Source of the DNA: 39-52-133 sp041488395
GTDB lineage: Bacteria; Pseudomonadota; Gammaproteobacteria; Burkholderiales; Gallionellaceae
Direction: 5' to 3'
Length of the DNA stretch: 45,825 nt
Assembly (NCBI GenBank): GCA_041488395.1
Contig: JBGPPE010000002.1
Span: 1-45,825, forward strand
Shown here: positions 1 to 7,547 of the stretch, piece by piece
How the letters are laid out: each line of letters opens with the position of its first letter
How positions within the stretch are numbered: the stretch's first letter is position 1
Program-made: the position numbers and the translations under genes
Notes under the pieces: generated by a model
Databases searched by the model: none
What the model saw: only the letters and a program-made list of their open reading frames with translations
What the model was told of the DNA's origin: nothing

Positions 1-369
1 AATGACGGCGTGCTGTATGCGGGCGATCTTGCTTTCCGCGGCCGCACTCCTTTTGTCGGTGATGCCGACAGCAAGGCATGGATCGCCGGGCTGGACAAGT
101 TGCTGGCACTCAAGCCGCGCGTACTGGTGCCCGGCCATGGAGCGGCTTCTGAACAGGCGGCTACCGATCTGGTGTTCACCCGCGACTACCTCACTTACCT
201 GCGCAAGACCATGGGACAGGCCGCCGACGAGATGACGCCTTTTGATGAGGCGTACGAGAAAACGGACTGGAGCCTCTACAGTGGCTTGCCGGCCTTTGCC
301 GAAGTAAACCGCCGCAATGCCTACAATACTTACGTGCTGATGGAGCGGGAGGCGATGGAGAAACACTGA
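1..369 (+). CDS. SoxH-like MBL-fold metallo-hydrolase, C-terminal fragment
   Basis: The reading frame is open from the first base, so the gene begins outside the window and only about 122 C-terminal residues are seen. It contains the end of a metallo-beta-lactamase fold: AGDLAF (metal-ligand Asp), then RTPFVGDADSKAW and the late ligand motif VPGHG. The GD...PFVGDADS...PGHG pattern resembles SoxH and the quinoprotein-relay zinc hydrolases found beside c-type cytochrome or sulfur-oxidation genes; these are usually exported. The N-terminal HxHxDH motif and signal peptide are not visible, so substrate and location cannot be judged. The family call is fairly safe; the SoxH subfamily is an inference from memory of the motif. 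Confidence 0.75.
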   Translation, partial: NDGVLYAGDLAFRGRTPFVGDADSKAWIAGLDKLLALKPRVLVPGHGAASEQAATDLVFTRDYLTYLRKTMGQAADEMTPFDEAYEKTDWSLYSGLPAFAEVNRRNAYNTYVLMEREAMEKH

Positions 370-480
370 ACACAATACTCATTCGGCATACATTGCGTTA
401 TCATCATGCGCAAATAATTATAAGTTGTATGGAGTCGATACTTTTGAACTGTGTTTTAAATATCAAAGGGGAGTTCACGA

Positions 481-1170
481 ATGTCAGACGATTCAACCGT
501 CACAGAAGTAGCAGAAGTCAGTTTCGAATCTTTAAAACTCCGCCCCGGAATGCATCTGCAAATTCGTCATGCCGCACAAAAATCGCCTCATGGTGAAGTG
601 CAATTGATTGGTGCCGTGAGAGGACAAAGTATCATGGTGGCCCTCAAGGGCGATAACGGCGTCAAGACCGGCCTGGAAGCCGGCAAGGACTATGTCATTC
701 GCGGCTTTTCCGGACAGCATGATTTTTCTTTTTCTTCGCATGTCACGCAGATTTTCAAGGCCCCCTTCCCTTATGCCATGCTGGTTTACCCTGGCACAGT
801 GGAAGCGAGAGTGGTGCGCAAAGCAATCCGAATCAAGACGTCGTTGCCCGCCACCGTTTCGCCCCAGGGCAAGAATATGCCGCTGCCCGTTACCCTTGCC
901 GATCTGAGCGTGGCCGGTGCGATGCTGGATTCAAGTGCGCGGCTGGGCAATCCGGGCGAGGTGGTCAATCTGTCATTCTCGGTAGATTTTGAAAATAACA
1001 AAATCGAACTGGCGCTGGCTGCCACCATACGCTATGCCAACCAGTCTGACTCGGGCAGCGGCTTCAGTATTGGCGTCGAGTTCAAGGACGTTACCCAGAA
1101 TGACAAACTGGTTCTGCACTACGTAGCACAGTCATATGCAACAGACGACTCCGGCGTGGTCATTTCATAG
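481..1170 (+). CDS. PilZ-domain protein with YcgR-like N-terminal region
   Basis: 229 residues. The N-terminal ~105 residues look like the YcgR-N/PilZN beta-barrel that accompanies PilZ in flagellar-brake-type proteins. The PilZ domain follows (about residues 110-215): the basic c-di-GMP motif is the VRKAIRI stretch and the second motif is DLSVAGA (D/NxSxxG). Such proteins bind cyclic di-GMP and act on motility or surface organelles in the cytoplasm. Start: ATG with AAGGGGAG about 7 nt upstream. It stands alone between the SoxH-like gene and a bidirectional terminator at 1236-1270, so its partner cannot be deduced from neighbours. A second, shorter PilZ gene lies at 37135-37548. Confidence 0.85.
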   Translation: MSDDSTVTEVAEVSFESLKLRPGMHLQIRHAAQKSPHGEVQLIGAVRGQSIMVALKGDNGVKTGLEAGKDYVIRGFSGQHDFSFSSHVTQIFKAPFPYAMLVYPGTVEARVVRKAIRIKTSLPATVSPQGKNMPLPVTLADLSVAGAMLDSSARLGNPGEVVNLSFSVDFENNKIELALAATIRYANQSDSGSGFSIGVEFKDVTQNDKLVLHYVAQSYATDDSGVVIS

Positions 1171-1235
1171 CTGCCAGCCTGAACAGGTTACGCAGCACGA
1201 CAGTTTTTCGCCGTAAAGCTGGCGCGTAACAGAGC

Positions 1236-1270
1236 AATAAAAAAGCCCGCTGGATGCGGGCTTTTTTATT
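1236..1270. terminator. Bidirectional intrinsic terminator
   Basis: A run of A, a GC stem (AAAAGCCCGC / GCGGGCTTTT) with loop TGGAT, then a run of T. A- and T-tracts on both sides let it serve both the PilZ gene from the left and slyD from the right; the two genes converge here. Confidence 0.9.
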
Positions 1271-1315
1271 ACTCTTCTTTGCAAACACCAGGGGCAAACA
1301 CCTGGTGGCAAACAC

Positions 1316-1804
1316 TTAGTGGTGATGACCACCTTCGCCGTGCGTATGACCATGCTCCAGCTCTTCCTTGGTAGCGGGACGCACGCCGGTCACGGTTGCA
1401 GAAAACTTGAGGGATTTTCCGGCCAGCGGGTGATTGCCATCCACTGTCACTTCCTTGCTGTTGACCTCGACCACAGTGTAGAGCATGTAGTCTTCATCAT
1501 CGGCATCTTCTGCGCCGCCTTCGAGCTGCATGCCCACTTCGATATCCTTGGGGAACAGTTCACGTGGCTCGACGCGCACCAGATCGTGCTCATATTCGCC
1601 AAAGGCATCATCCGGCGACATTGTTACGGCACATGCATCGCCTACATCCTTGCCATGCAGCGCTTCTTCAACCGCCGGGAAGATACCGTCGTAGCCGCCA
1701 TGCAGATAGCTGATCGGGTCGTCCGCTTTTTCCAGCAGCGTCCCCTCGTTCACGTCAGTCAGCTCGTAACGCAGCGAAACCACGGTGTCTTTTGCAATTT
1801 TCAT
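1316..1804 (-). CDS. slyD: FKBP-type peptidyl-prolyl isomerase SlyD
   Basis: 162 residues. It has the SlyD arrangement: a short FKBP domain (KDTVVSLRYEL at the start, then YLHGGYDGIFPAVEEAL with the isomerase active-site Tyr/Phe), interrupted by an insert-in-flap chaperone domain (about residues 70-125), and a His-rich metal-binding tail HGHTHGEGGHHH. SlyD catalyses proline isomerisation, acts as a chaperone, and delivers nickel in some bacteria. The start codon overlaps the bcp stop codon (ATGA), so the two are co-transcribed and probably translationally coupled. The tail is shorter and poorer in Cys than in E. coli SlyD, so it should bind fewer metal ions. Confidence 0.95.
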   Translation of the reverse strand: MKIAKDTVVSLRYELTDVNEGTLLEKADDPISYLHGGYDGIFPAVEEALHGKDVGDACAVTMSPDDAFGEYEHDLVRVEPRELFPKDIEVGMQLEGGAEDADDEDYMLYTVVEVNSKEVTVDGNHPLAGKSLKFSATVTGVRPATKEELEHGHTHGEGGHHH

Positions 1805-2271
1805 TTCATTTCCTTTATTAAATTAAGCACTTCATGCGCATGTCCGTGAGCGTGGACTGCGTACATGGCATGACGTATTTTTCCCGATTTGTCGATCACG
1901 AAGGTGGAGCGCTGAATCGCAACCTTTTTGTGACCGTCTACTTCCTTGTCGTACAGCACACCATATTTTTTGCACACACTAGATTCGGTATCCGCCAGCA
2001 ACAGCACCGACAAGCCATACTTGTCGCGAAATGAAGCGTGGCTTATACAGTCGTCTCGGCTGATGCCGATGACCAGGGTATCAAGGCTGGCAAATTCTTC
2101 TTCAAGCGCGCTGAACTCGTTAGCTTCCATTGTGCAGCCAGGCGTATCGTCCTTGGGGTAAAAGTACAGTACGATATTTTTTTTGCCGCGCTTTGCTGCC
2201 AAACTGAACGTCACCATGTCGGCATCTGACAATTGAAATTGCGGTGCATCTACTCCTGCTTGCAATTGCAT
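1801..2271 (-). CDS. bcp: Thiol peroxidase, Bcp/PrxQ family
   Basis: 156 residues, a thioredoxin-fold peroxiredoxin that reduces hydrogen and organic peroxides in the cytoplasm. The peroxidatic cysteine is C46 in PKDDTPGCT, the hallmark of the family. E. coli Bcp has its resolving Cys five residues later; here that position is Asn (MEANEF). Other cysteines are C75 (SRDDCISH), near where alternative resolving cysteines sit in some PrxQ proteins, and C100 (SVCKKYG). It is first in an operon with slyD (4-nt overlap). The 167-bp gap to roxA is a divergent promoter region. Confidence 0.95.
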   Translation of the reverse strand: MQLQAGVDAPQFQLSDADMVTFSLAAKRGKKNIVLYFYPKDDTPGCTMEANEFSALEEEFASLDTLVIGISRDDCISHASFRDKYGLSVLLLADTESSVCKKYGVLYDKEVDGHKKVAIQRSTFVIDKSGKIRHAMYAVHAHGHAHEVLNLIKEMK

Positions 2272-2438
2272 ATCAACTCCTCCTCATGGAACCGCTGATT
2301 GGTGTCGCCTGTCGCCACACTGAGCGACGCCTGCATTTTAACCGAGATTTATTAGGCACAATAATTTTTTACCCGTTCAAGGCTCTGAATGTTGTATGGC
2401 ATTTCTATGAAATTGCAGCTAGGGCTATAATTGCGTTT

Positions 2439-3587
2439 ATGAAAAAACATCTCCCCCTGCTAGGCGGTCTGACCGTCAAAGAATTTCTGCGCGATTACTG
2501 GCAGAAAAAACCCCTGCTCATACGCCAGGCCATTCCCGGTTTTAAAGGCCTGCTCAGCCCGCAGCAGCTGATGGAGCTATCCTGCAGCGAGGATGCGCAA
2601 GCCCGGCTGGTCACGCACAAGCGCAAACAATGGCAACTGCAGCATGGCCCTTTCGAAAACGAGGATTTCTCCAGCCTGGGCAAGAGCCTGTGGACTGTGC
2701 TGGTGCAAGGAGTGAATCACACACAGCCTGAAGGCGCCGAGCTGCTCAAGCAGTTCAGTTTCATACCGCATGCCCGCCTCGACGACCTGATGGTGAGTTA
2801 TGCTCCGAAAGGTGGTGGCGTCGGGCCGCATTTTGACGACTACGATGTGTTTTTGTTGCAGGGACATGGGCATCGTCGCTGGCAAATTTCCCAGCAAAAA
2901 GACCGCTCTCTGGTTGAGGGTGCACCGCACAAAGTATTGCAGAACTTTATCGTGCAACAGGAGTGGGTACTGGAGCCTGGCGACATGCTGTACCTGCCGC
3001 CGCACTGCGCCCATAACGGCATTGCAGAAGATGACTGCATGACCTATTCAATCGGCTTCCGCACCCCATCCTATCAGGAGCTCGCAGAACAGTTTCTGGT
3101 GTATCTGCAGGACAGCATTTGCGTGGAAGGCATGTATGCCGATCCAGATCTGAAAACTCAACCTCACCCCTCCGAGATCAGCGCGGACATGCTGCAACAG
3201 GTGGAGCATGCCATCAGCAAAATCAAGTGGGACAAGCGCGCTATCGCCGATTTTCTGGGTAACTACCTGAGCGACCCCAAGCCGCACATCTTCTTTGATG
3301 CGCCCGCCAAGCCGCTGCCATTGGCACGTTTTAAGCAAGCACTGCAACAGCGCGGCGTCGCGCTGGAGCTGAAAACCCAGATGCTGTGCCATGACCGCAG
3401 CGTGTTTATCAACGGTGAAGCACACAAGGTTAGCAAAGCTGACTACCTGGCGTTGAGAGAACTGGCTGATTTGCGTCAGCTGGCTGCCGGGGCAAAGCTG
3501 ACGTCCGCAGCCATAGACCTGCTTTACCAGTGGTATAGAGACGGTTATATTGTCAACGTCATGGATAAACGCAAGTCTTCCAAATGA
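2439..3587 (+). CDS. roxA: Cupin/JmjC ribosomal oxygenase RoxA (YcfD-like, L16 arginine hydroxylase)
   Basis: 382 residues from the ATG at 2439, where the conserved family start begins (LPLLGGLTVKEFLRDYWQKK); the frame is open further upstream but without family similarity. The double-stranded beta-helix carries the iron ligands H131 and D133 (GPHFDDYDVF) and a distal His at 189/192 (PPHCAHNG). The C-terminal winged-helix-like half is present, giving the usual YcfD length. The family hydroxylates an arginine of ribosomal protein L16 using 2-oxoglutarate, oxygen and Fe(II). Its stop overlaps the next start by 4 nt (ATGA), so it forms a two-gene operon with the DUF7931 gene. Confidence 0.9.
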   Translation: MKKHLPLLGGLTVKEFLRDYWQKKPLLIRQAIPGFKGLLSPQQLMELSCSEDAQARLVTHKRKQWQLQHGPFENEDFSSLGKSLWTVLVQGVNHTQPEGAELLKQFSFIPHARLDDLMVSYAPKGGGVGPHFDDYDVFLLQGHGHRRWQISQQKDRSLVEGAPHKVLQNFIVQQEWVLEPGDMLYLPPHCAHNGIAEDDCMTYSIGFRTPSYQELAEQFLVYLQDSICVEGMYADPDLKTQPHPSEISADMLQQVEHAISKIKWDKRAIADFLGNYLSDPKPHIFFDAPAKPLPLARFKQALQQRGVALELKTQMLCHDRSVFINGEAHKVSKADYLALRELADLRQLAAGAKLTSAAIDLLYQWYRDGYIVNVMDKRKSSK

Positions 3588-4075
3588 GCGATTCCGCACT
3601 GCAACACACGCAATTTTTTGGAGCTGCGGACTATATCGCAGCACTGGACACGCTGTGCAAGCTGCCCCAGCACAGCCTGTGCATTTTTGAAAAGGATTTT
3701 GACGGTATCGGCTTTAACAGCGAAACACGCTTTGAAACCCTGCGCCACTTCCTGCTGGCCAGCCCCAATAACCGCCTGCAGCTGTTGGCGCACAACACCC
3801 GCCCCCTGTCACAATATTGTCCGCGCATGATGATGCTGTTAAAGCAATTCGGCCACAGCATGGCCATCTACGAAACCCCCAAGCACCTGCAACACATTTC
3901 AGAGCCCTTTGCGGTTGCAGACGAGTTGCACTATGTCCGCCGCTTTCACTTTGACGATACCCGCGGCATCCTGGCGCAAAATGATCCTGAAGGCGGTCGC
4001 CTGCTCAAATCGCGTTTTGCTGAAATGTGGACGGCATCCCACCCCAGCGCTCTGACCACCACCCTCAGCCTTTAA
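3584..4075 (+). CDS. DUF7931-type protein of unknown function
   Basis: 163 residues, soluble, without signal peptide or membrane segment. The sequence (LCIFEKDFDGIGFNSETRFETLRHFL, then RLQLLAHNTRPLSQYCPRMM) matches my memory of the DUF7931 family, which commonly sits directly after the roxA-type cupin gene in betaproteobacteria and is sometimes mis-annotated as an acetyltransferase. No catalytic motif is obvious. It overlaps roxA by 4 nt and so is translationally coupled to it, pointing to a role near the ribosomal oxygenase, but no activity can be assigned. Confidence 0.75.
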   Translation: MSDSALQHTQFFGAADYIAALDTLCKLPQHSLCIFEKDFDGIGFNSETRFETLRHFLLASPNNRLQLLAHNTRPLSQYCPRMMMLLKQFGHSMAIYETPKHLQHISEPFAVADELHYVRRFHFDDTRGILAQNDPEGGRLLKSRFAEMWTASHPSALTTTLSL

Positions 4076-4215
4076 ATAAAAGTCACTAAATTCAGTCTAT
4101 CCACTAGCTTTCTTCCAAATTATTGCTAGAATACTGCGTCTTTCGTGAAGGCACTGCTAAGACGAACTGATTTTGGCTTTTTTTTTGTAACCACTGACTT
4201 AAAGGATAATTGATA

Positions 4216-4383
4216 ATGACACGTTCCGCTCTGATCGCCGCTTTGTTGGCTCTTGCTTTGACTGCTTGTGACAAGCCAGCTTCCGCTCCAGCTCCTGCTG
4301 CTGCTCCAGCTCCAGCTGCTTCCGCTCCTGCTGCTGACGCTGCTGCTCCTGCAGCAGCACCTGCTGCTCCTGCTGCCAAGTAA
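4216..4383 (+). CDS. Tiny Ala/Pro-rich lipoprotein
   Basis: 55 residues: MTRSALIAALLALALTAC is a lipoprotein signal with lipobox LTAC, so the mature protein would begin at Cys18 and be lipid-anchored. The mature part is only about 38 residues, DKPASAPAPAAAPAPAAS and onward, almost wholly Ala and Pro with a few Ser, one Asp and a terminal Lys. A pattern built from near-repeats of GCTCCTGCTGCT suggests growth by slippage. It follows an AAAGGAT-like ribosome site and is followed by an intrinsic terminator, so it is a free-standing transcription unit. Function unknown; a short periplasmic spacer or envelope peptide is possible. Confidence 0.75.
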   Translation: MTRSALIAALLALALTACDKPASAPAPAAAPAPAASAPAADAAAPAAAPAAPAAK

Positions 4384-4396
4384 TTTAGCCGCAAGC

Positions 4397-4430
4397 AATA
4401 AAAAAGCCGACGCAAGTCGGCTTTTTTATT
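4397..4430. terminator. Bidirectional intrinsic terminator
   Basis: Stem AAAAAGCCGAC / GTCGGCTTTTT around loop GCAA, flanked by AATA and ATT. It ends the small lipoprotein gene and, from the other side, the gene at 4458-5231. Confidence 0.9.
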
Positions 4431-4457
4431 GCGTTTCGCTCCTGCCACACTGGCAAT

Positions 4458-5231
4458 TTATAAAATCTCTCTCCAGGCAAACCCTTCTTCCTGCGTGGCC
4501 ACCCCCACCCAGTCTTCACTGCAATTGAGCGCAGCACTCAGCGCACCAATTGCCAGCTCCGGTGTATTATTTTTTCGACTCAAGTGGGCCGCCACTATGT
4601 GTTGCAAACGGTGATTATCCAGTCGTGCCAGCAATTGCCCTGCCTCTGTATTGTTAAGGTGCCCGAAGCGTCCGCCGACGCGTTGCTTGAGACTGAAAGG
4701 ATAGTCGCCATTAGCCAGCAGGCTGGCATCATGGTTGCATTCCAGCACCAGCGCAGAGCAGCCGCTCAGGGTTTTCTCGATAAAGGGTGTTGAGCTGCCC
4801 ACGTCAGTCAGTACGCCCAAACGCCTTGTGCCATCGCTGAAAACATACTGCACCGGCTCCGCTGCATCATGCGGCACCAGGTAGGGCTGCACTTCCACTT
4901 CGCCGATGGAAAAAGAGACATGGGGATTGATTTCATTGACACCCGGCAGACTAGCCAGGGTTTTTAATTGCGCGCGTAAGGTGCCATGGGTAAGCCAGAC
5001 AGGAAGGCTGTATTTGCGTGCAAGACGAGCAACACCGGCAATGTGGTCGCCGTGCTCATGCGTCACCACAATGCCACTCAGCGCTTCCGGTTGAAGCCCC
5101 AGGCGCGCAAGGCGGGAAACGGTTTCTGTCAGGTTAAAACCACAATCCATCAGTACACAGGTCTGCCCAACCTGGACTACCAGCGCATTGCCTTCGCTAC
5201 CACTGCCTAGTGAAGCAAAACGCATCCGCAA
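4458..5231 (-). CDS. YycJ/WalJ-like MBL-fold hydrolase
   Basis: 257 residues, cytoplasmic. The start MRMRFASLGSGSEGNA is the signature of the YycJ-like beta-lactamase group, followed by the metal motif THEHGDHIAGV (HxHxDH), a later Asp in LTDVGS, ECNHD, and terminal HLSRKNNTPE. Relatives in Firmicutes (WalJ/YycJ) are described as 5'-3' exonuclease-like enzymes; in proteobacteria the substrate is unproven. It lies 5 nt downstream of bamC, which implies co-transcription from the dapA-bamC direction, an order I recall from other betaproteobacteria. Confidence 0.85.
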   Translation of the reverse strand: MRMRFASLGSGSEGNALVVQVGQTCVLMDCGFNLTETVSRLARLGLQPEALSGIVVTHEHGDHIAGVARLARKYSLPVWLTHGTLRAQLKTLASLPGVNEINPHVSFSIGEVEVQPYLVPHDAAEPVQYVFSDGTRRLGVLTDVGSSTPFIEKTLSGCSALVLECNHDASLLANGDYPFSLKQRVGGRFGHLNNTEAGQLLARLDNHRLQHIVAAHLSRKNNTPELAIGALSAALNCSEDWVGVATQEEGFAWREIL

Positions 5232-5236
5232 TAGGC

Positions 5237-6304
5237 TTACTGCTTACTGAGCTGCTGATACAGCGCATCAATAATTCGTTGCGTATCCGGGGTGCTGGCA
5301 CCTTTAACATTCCCTGCCGACACTTCACAACCAGCGCTGTTTTCACGCACGTTCACCTGATAGGCGTCGGGTGTATCAGTAGCCGATGCTCCCTTGTTTT
5401 TTGCAGCCTTCAGGAAGAAAACACCTTTGCTGCGGTCCTTGTCCTCCAGGGCAATGCCTGCCTGCTCCAGCGCCAGCGATACCTTGCGCCAGCTCTTGTC
5501 AAATGGCTCGCTTAGCAAAATACTCTTGCTGCCATCAGCCAAGGTCTGCAATCTGGGCACAGCCTGCTCTGGTAGTGCAGCAGGCTGCTGTGCAACTGCG
5601 GATGGAGATGGAGCCCCACCCAGCTTGGCCATCAGCAATTGCAGCATGGTCGCTTCCAGCTCGGGATCACCGGGGCGCGTCAGCCACCTGTTGCCATTTT
5701 TGTCCGGTTCCGGCAATTCCTGCAGACCATTATGCTTGATGGTAATTTCGGTGCTCTTGCCGTCCTGGCTGCGTTCCAGGCGGGTGTGATATTGATCTTT
5801 TTCAGCAGAGGAATACAGCCCCTCCAGTGCGCCTCCCAAGTGATAGCGCATTCCATCGTTGTGAACCTTGGCGCGATTTTCTGCCCACTCTGTCTCAAAA
5901 ATGCCCGCCTGAGGATTTTCTGCCTGGATAGACAAGCCATTCTCTAGCCAGAATGCCTTGACTAAAGGCCAGATGTTTTCTGCCTTGTCGCTTACTTCCA
6001 GCCAGCGCTGATTGCCGTTACGCACCAGACGAACAGTCCTGCTTGCAGGCAAAACGTCGCTTGCTGCACCGTTCAGCTTTCCCTTGGAAAAATCTGAATA
6101 GCGCACGCCTTCCTCAGTGCTGCCGGGAATTCCATAACGATCATTGGTGAGCACGGGAGTCAAATCGGGTGGCACTTCAAGCGAGCGCACCTTGATGGCG
6201 GCCGCCTTGTAATCGAACAGTTTGTTTTTTTCGCTGCCTGCGCTGCTGCATGCAGCCAGTGCGCACGCTATCAGGGTCAATACGCTAATGTTTGATGCTT
6301 TCAT
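5237..6304 (-). CDS. bamC: Outer membrane assembly lipoprotein BamC
   Basis: 355 residues from the ATG at 6304, chosen because it starts the lipoprotein signal MKASNISVLTLIACALAAC with lipobox LAAC; the longer frame to 6355 lacks a signal. After a flexible N-terminal segment (DYKAAAIKVRSLEVPPDLTPV, which in E. coli contacts BamD) there are two helix-grip domains (about 90-215 and 265-355). BamC is an accessory lipoprotein of the BAM complex that inserts beta-barrels. Position directly after dapA (17-nt gap) is the classic dapA-bamC order of proteobacteria, which supports the call even though BamC is poorly conserved. Confidence 0.88.
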   Translation of the reverse strand: MKASNISVLTLIACALAACSSAGSEKNKLFDYKAAAIKVRSLEVPPDLTPVLTNDRYGIPGSTEEGVRYSDFSKGKLNGAASDVLPASRTVRLVRNGNQRWLEVSDKAENIWPLVKAFWLENGLSIQAENPQAGIFETEWAENRAKVHNDGMRYHLGGALEGLYSSAEKDQYHTRLERSQDGKSTEITIKHNGLQELPEPDKNGNRWLTRPGDPELEATMLQLLMAKLGGAPSPSAVAQQPAALPEQAVPRLQTLADGSKSILLSEPFDKSWRKVSLALEQAGIALEDKDRSKGVFFLKAAKNKGASATDTPDAYQVNVRENSAGCEVSAGNVKGASTPDTQRIIDALYQQLSKQ

Positions 6305-6320
6305 GCTGCTCCCAAAATTA

Positions 6321-7202
6321 TTACGCATTGATAATCCCGGCCTGGCGCATTGCATTTTCGACCACGGCCTGTGAGGCTGCGCTCAGCGGCGTGAGCGGCA
6401 AGCGCAAAACATTCTGCATCTTGCCCATGCGCGCTACCGCCCACTTTACCGGGATCGGATTGGCCTCAACAAACAGATGTCGATGCAAACCCAGCAAACG
6501 GAAATTTATTTCGCGTGCCTTGGCCACGTCGCCGTTCAGCCCCGCCTTGCACATCTCATGCATCAGCCTGGGAGCCACGTTGGCCGTGACCGAAATGGTG
6601 CCATGCGCCCCCAGCAAGATCAGCGCCAGCGTGCTCGCGTCGTCGCCGCTGTAGATGGCGAAATCCTTGGGCGCGCGTTGCAACAGGTCGCTGCCGCGCT
6701 CGATATTGCCGGTCGCATCCTTGATACCGACAATATTGGGTATTTGTGCCAGACGCAGCACCGTATCGTTGCTCATGTCCGCACCGGTACGGCCAGGCAC
6801 GTTGTAGAGGATGTGCGGCATATCAACTGCCTCTGCGATGGCCTTGAAATGCTGGTACAAACCTTCCTGCGTGGGTTTGTTGTAGTAAGGCACCACCGTC
6901 AGCGAAGCAGCAGCCCCGGCCTTTTTCGAAAAAGCCGCCAGTTCAATCGCTTCTTTGGTTGAGTTCGCGCCAGTGCCAGCGATCACAGGGATACGCCCCG
7001 CAGAGTGCTCAACCGCCACCTGGATCAGCATTTCATGCTCGACCAGATCCACTGTCGGTGACTCGCCTGTGGTGCCAACCACGACGATCGCGTCGGTGCC
7101 CTGCTCGATATGGAAATCAATCAGTGCACGAAATGCGGCCAAATCCAGACTGCCGTCTGCCTGCATGGGGGTAACAATTGCAACGATACTGCCTTTAATC
7201 AT
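6321..7202 (-). CDS. dapA: 4-hydroxy-tetrahydrodipicolinate synthase
   Basis: 293 residues. It condenses pyruvate with aspartate semialdehyde in lysine/diaminopimelate synthesis. All catalytic residues sit at E. coli numbering: T44/T45 in GTTGES, Y107 (PYYNKP), Y133 (LYNVPGRTG), R138, and Schiff-base lysine K161 (GIKDATG). I chose the ATG at 7202 (MIKGSIVAIVTPM, the normal family start) over the GTG at 7214; a GGCGAG element precedes the ATG. First gene of the dapA-bamC-MBL unit; it is divergent from feoAB, sharing a 123-bp promoter region. Confidence 0.97.
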   Translation of the reverse strand: MIKGSIVAIVTPMQADGSLDLAAFRALIDFHIEQGTDAIVVVGTTGESPTVDLVEHEMLIQVAVEHSAGRIPVIAGTGANSTKEAIELAAFSKKAGAAASLTVVPYYNKPTQEGLYQHFKAIAEAVDMPHILYNVPGRTGADMSNDTVLRLAQIPNIVGIKDATGNIERGSDLLQRAPKDFAIYSGDDASTLALILLGAHGTISVTANVAPRLMHEMCKAGLNGDVAKAREINFRLLGLHRHLFVEANPIPVKWAVARMGKMQNVLRLPLTPLSAASQAVVENAMRQAGIINA

Positions 7203-7260
7203 GGTGCTCGCCACGTGTTTACAAAGTTGGTCATTTTAACCGAAAGCTATCGGGATTGCC

Positions 7261-7289
7261 TTACAAAAGACGGCACGCTGTGGAATAAT
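7261..7289 (+). promoter_or_regulatory. Candidate sigma-70 promoter of feoAB
   Basis: TTACAA (7261-7266) and AATAAT (7284-7289) are separated by exactly 17 nt in the dapA-feoA gap, giving a start near 7296, about 30 nt before feoA. The -35 match is weak and I see no clear Fur box. Confidence 0.4.
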
Positions 7290-7325
7290 CTGGACATTGT
7301 GAATGCAAAACTCCCGACCATCCCG

Positions 7326-7547
7326 ATGACCCTGTCCAGTCTGCAACCCGGCGAAATAGCCACCATAATCGCCATACATACCGATGAGGCCCTGCACCAG
7401 CGCCTGTTGGCCATGGGATTTCGTGCCGGAAAGCAAATTGAATTGATTCGTAAGGCCCGTTTCTCGGGGCCCTTGCAGGTGCGCATAGGCACAACCGACA
7501 TCCTGCTGCGCAAGGCAGAGGCCGAAAAGATTACGGTACAGCTATGA
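7326..7547 (+). CDS. feoA: Ferrous iron transport protein A
   Basis: 73 residues with the small SH3-like FeoA fold: MTLSSLQPGEIATIIAI, then LHQRLLAMGFRAGKQIEL, and a C-terminal LRKAEAEKITV. FeoA is a cytoplasmic partner needed for FeoB-dependent Fe(II) import. The ATG at 7326 is the family start; an in-frame GTG at 7299 would add nine residues. No strong Shine-Dalgarno precedes either. The stop overlaps the feoB start (ATGA). No feoC follows. Confidence 0.92.
   Translation: MTLSSLQPGEIATIIAIHTDEALHQRLLAMGFRAGKQIELIRKARFSGPLQVRIGTTDILLRKAEAEKITVQL

Noticed and set aside
7203..7325. Fur box in front of feoAB
   Set aside because: No stretch approaches the GATAATGATAATCATTATC pattern closely enough.
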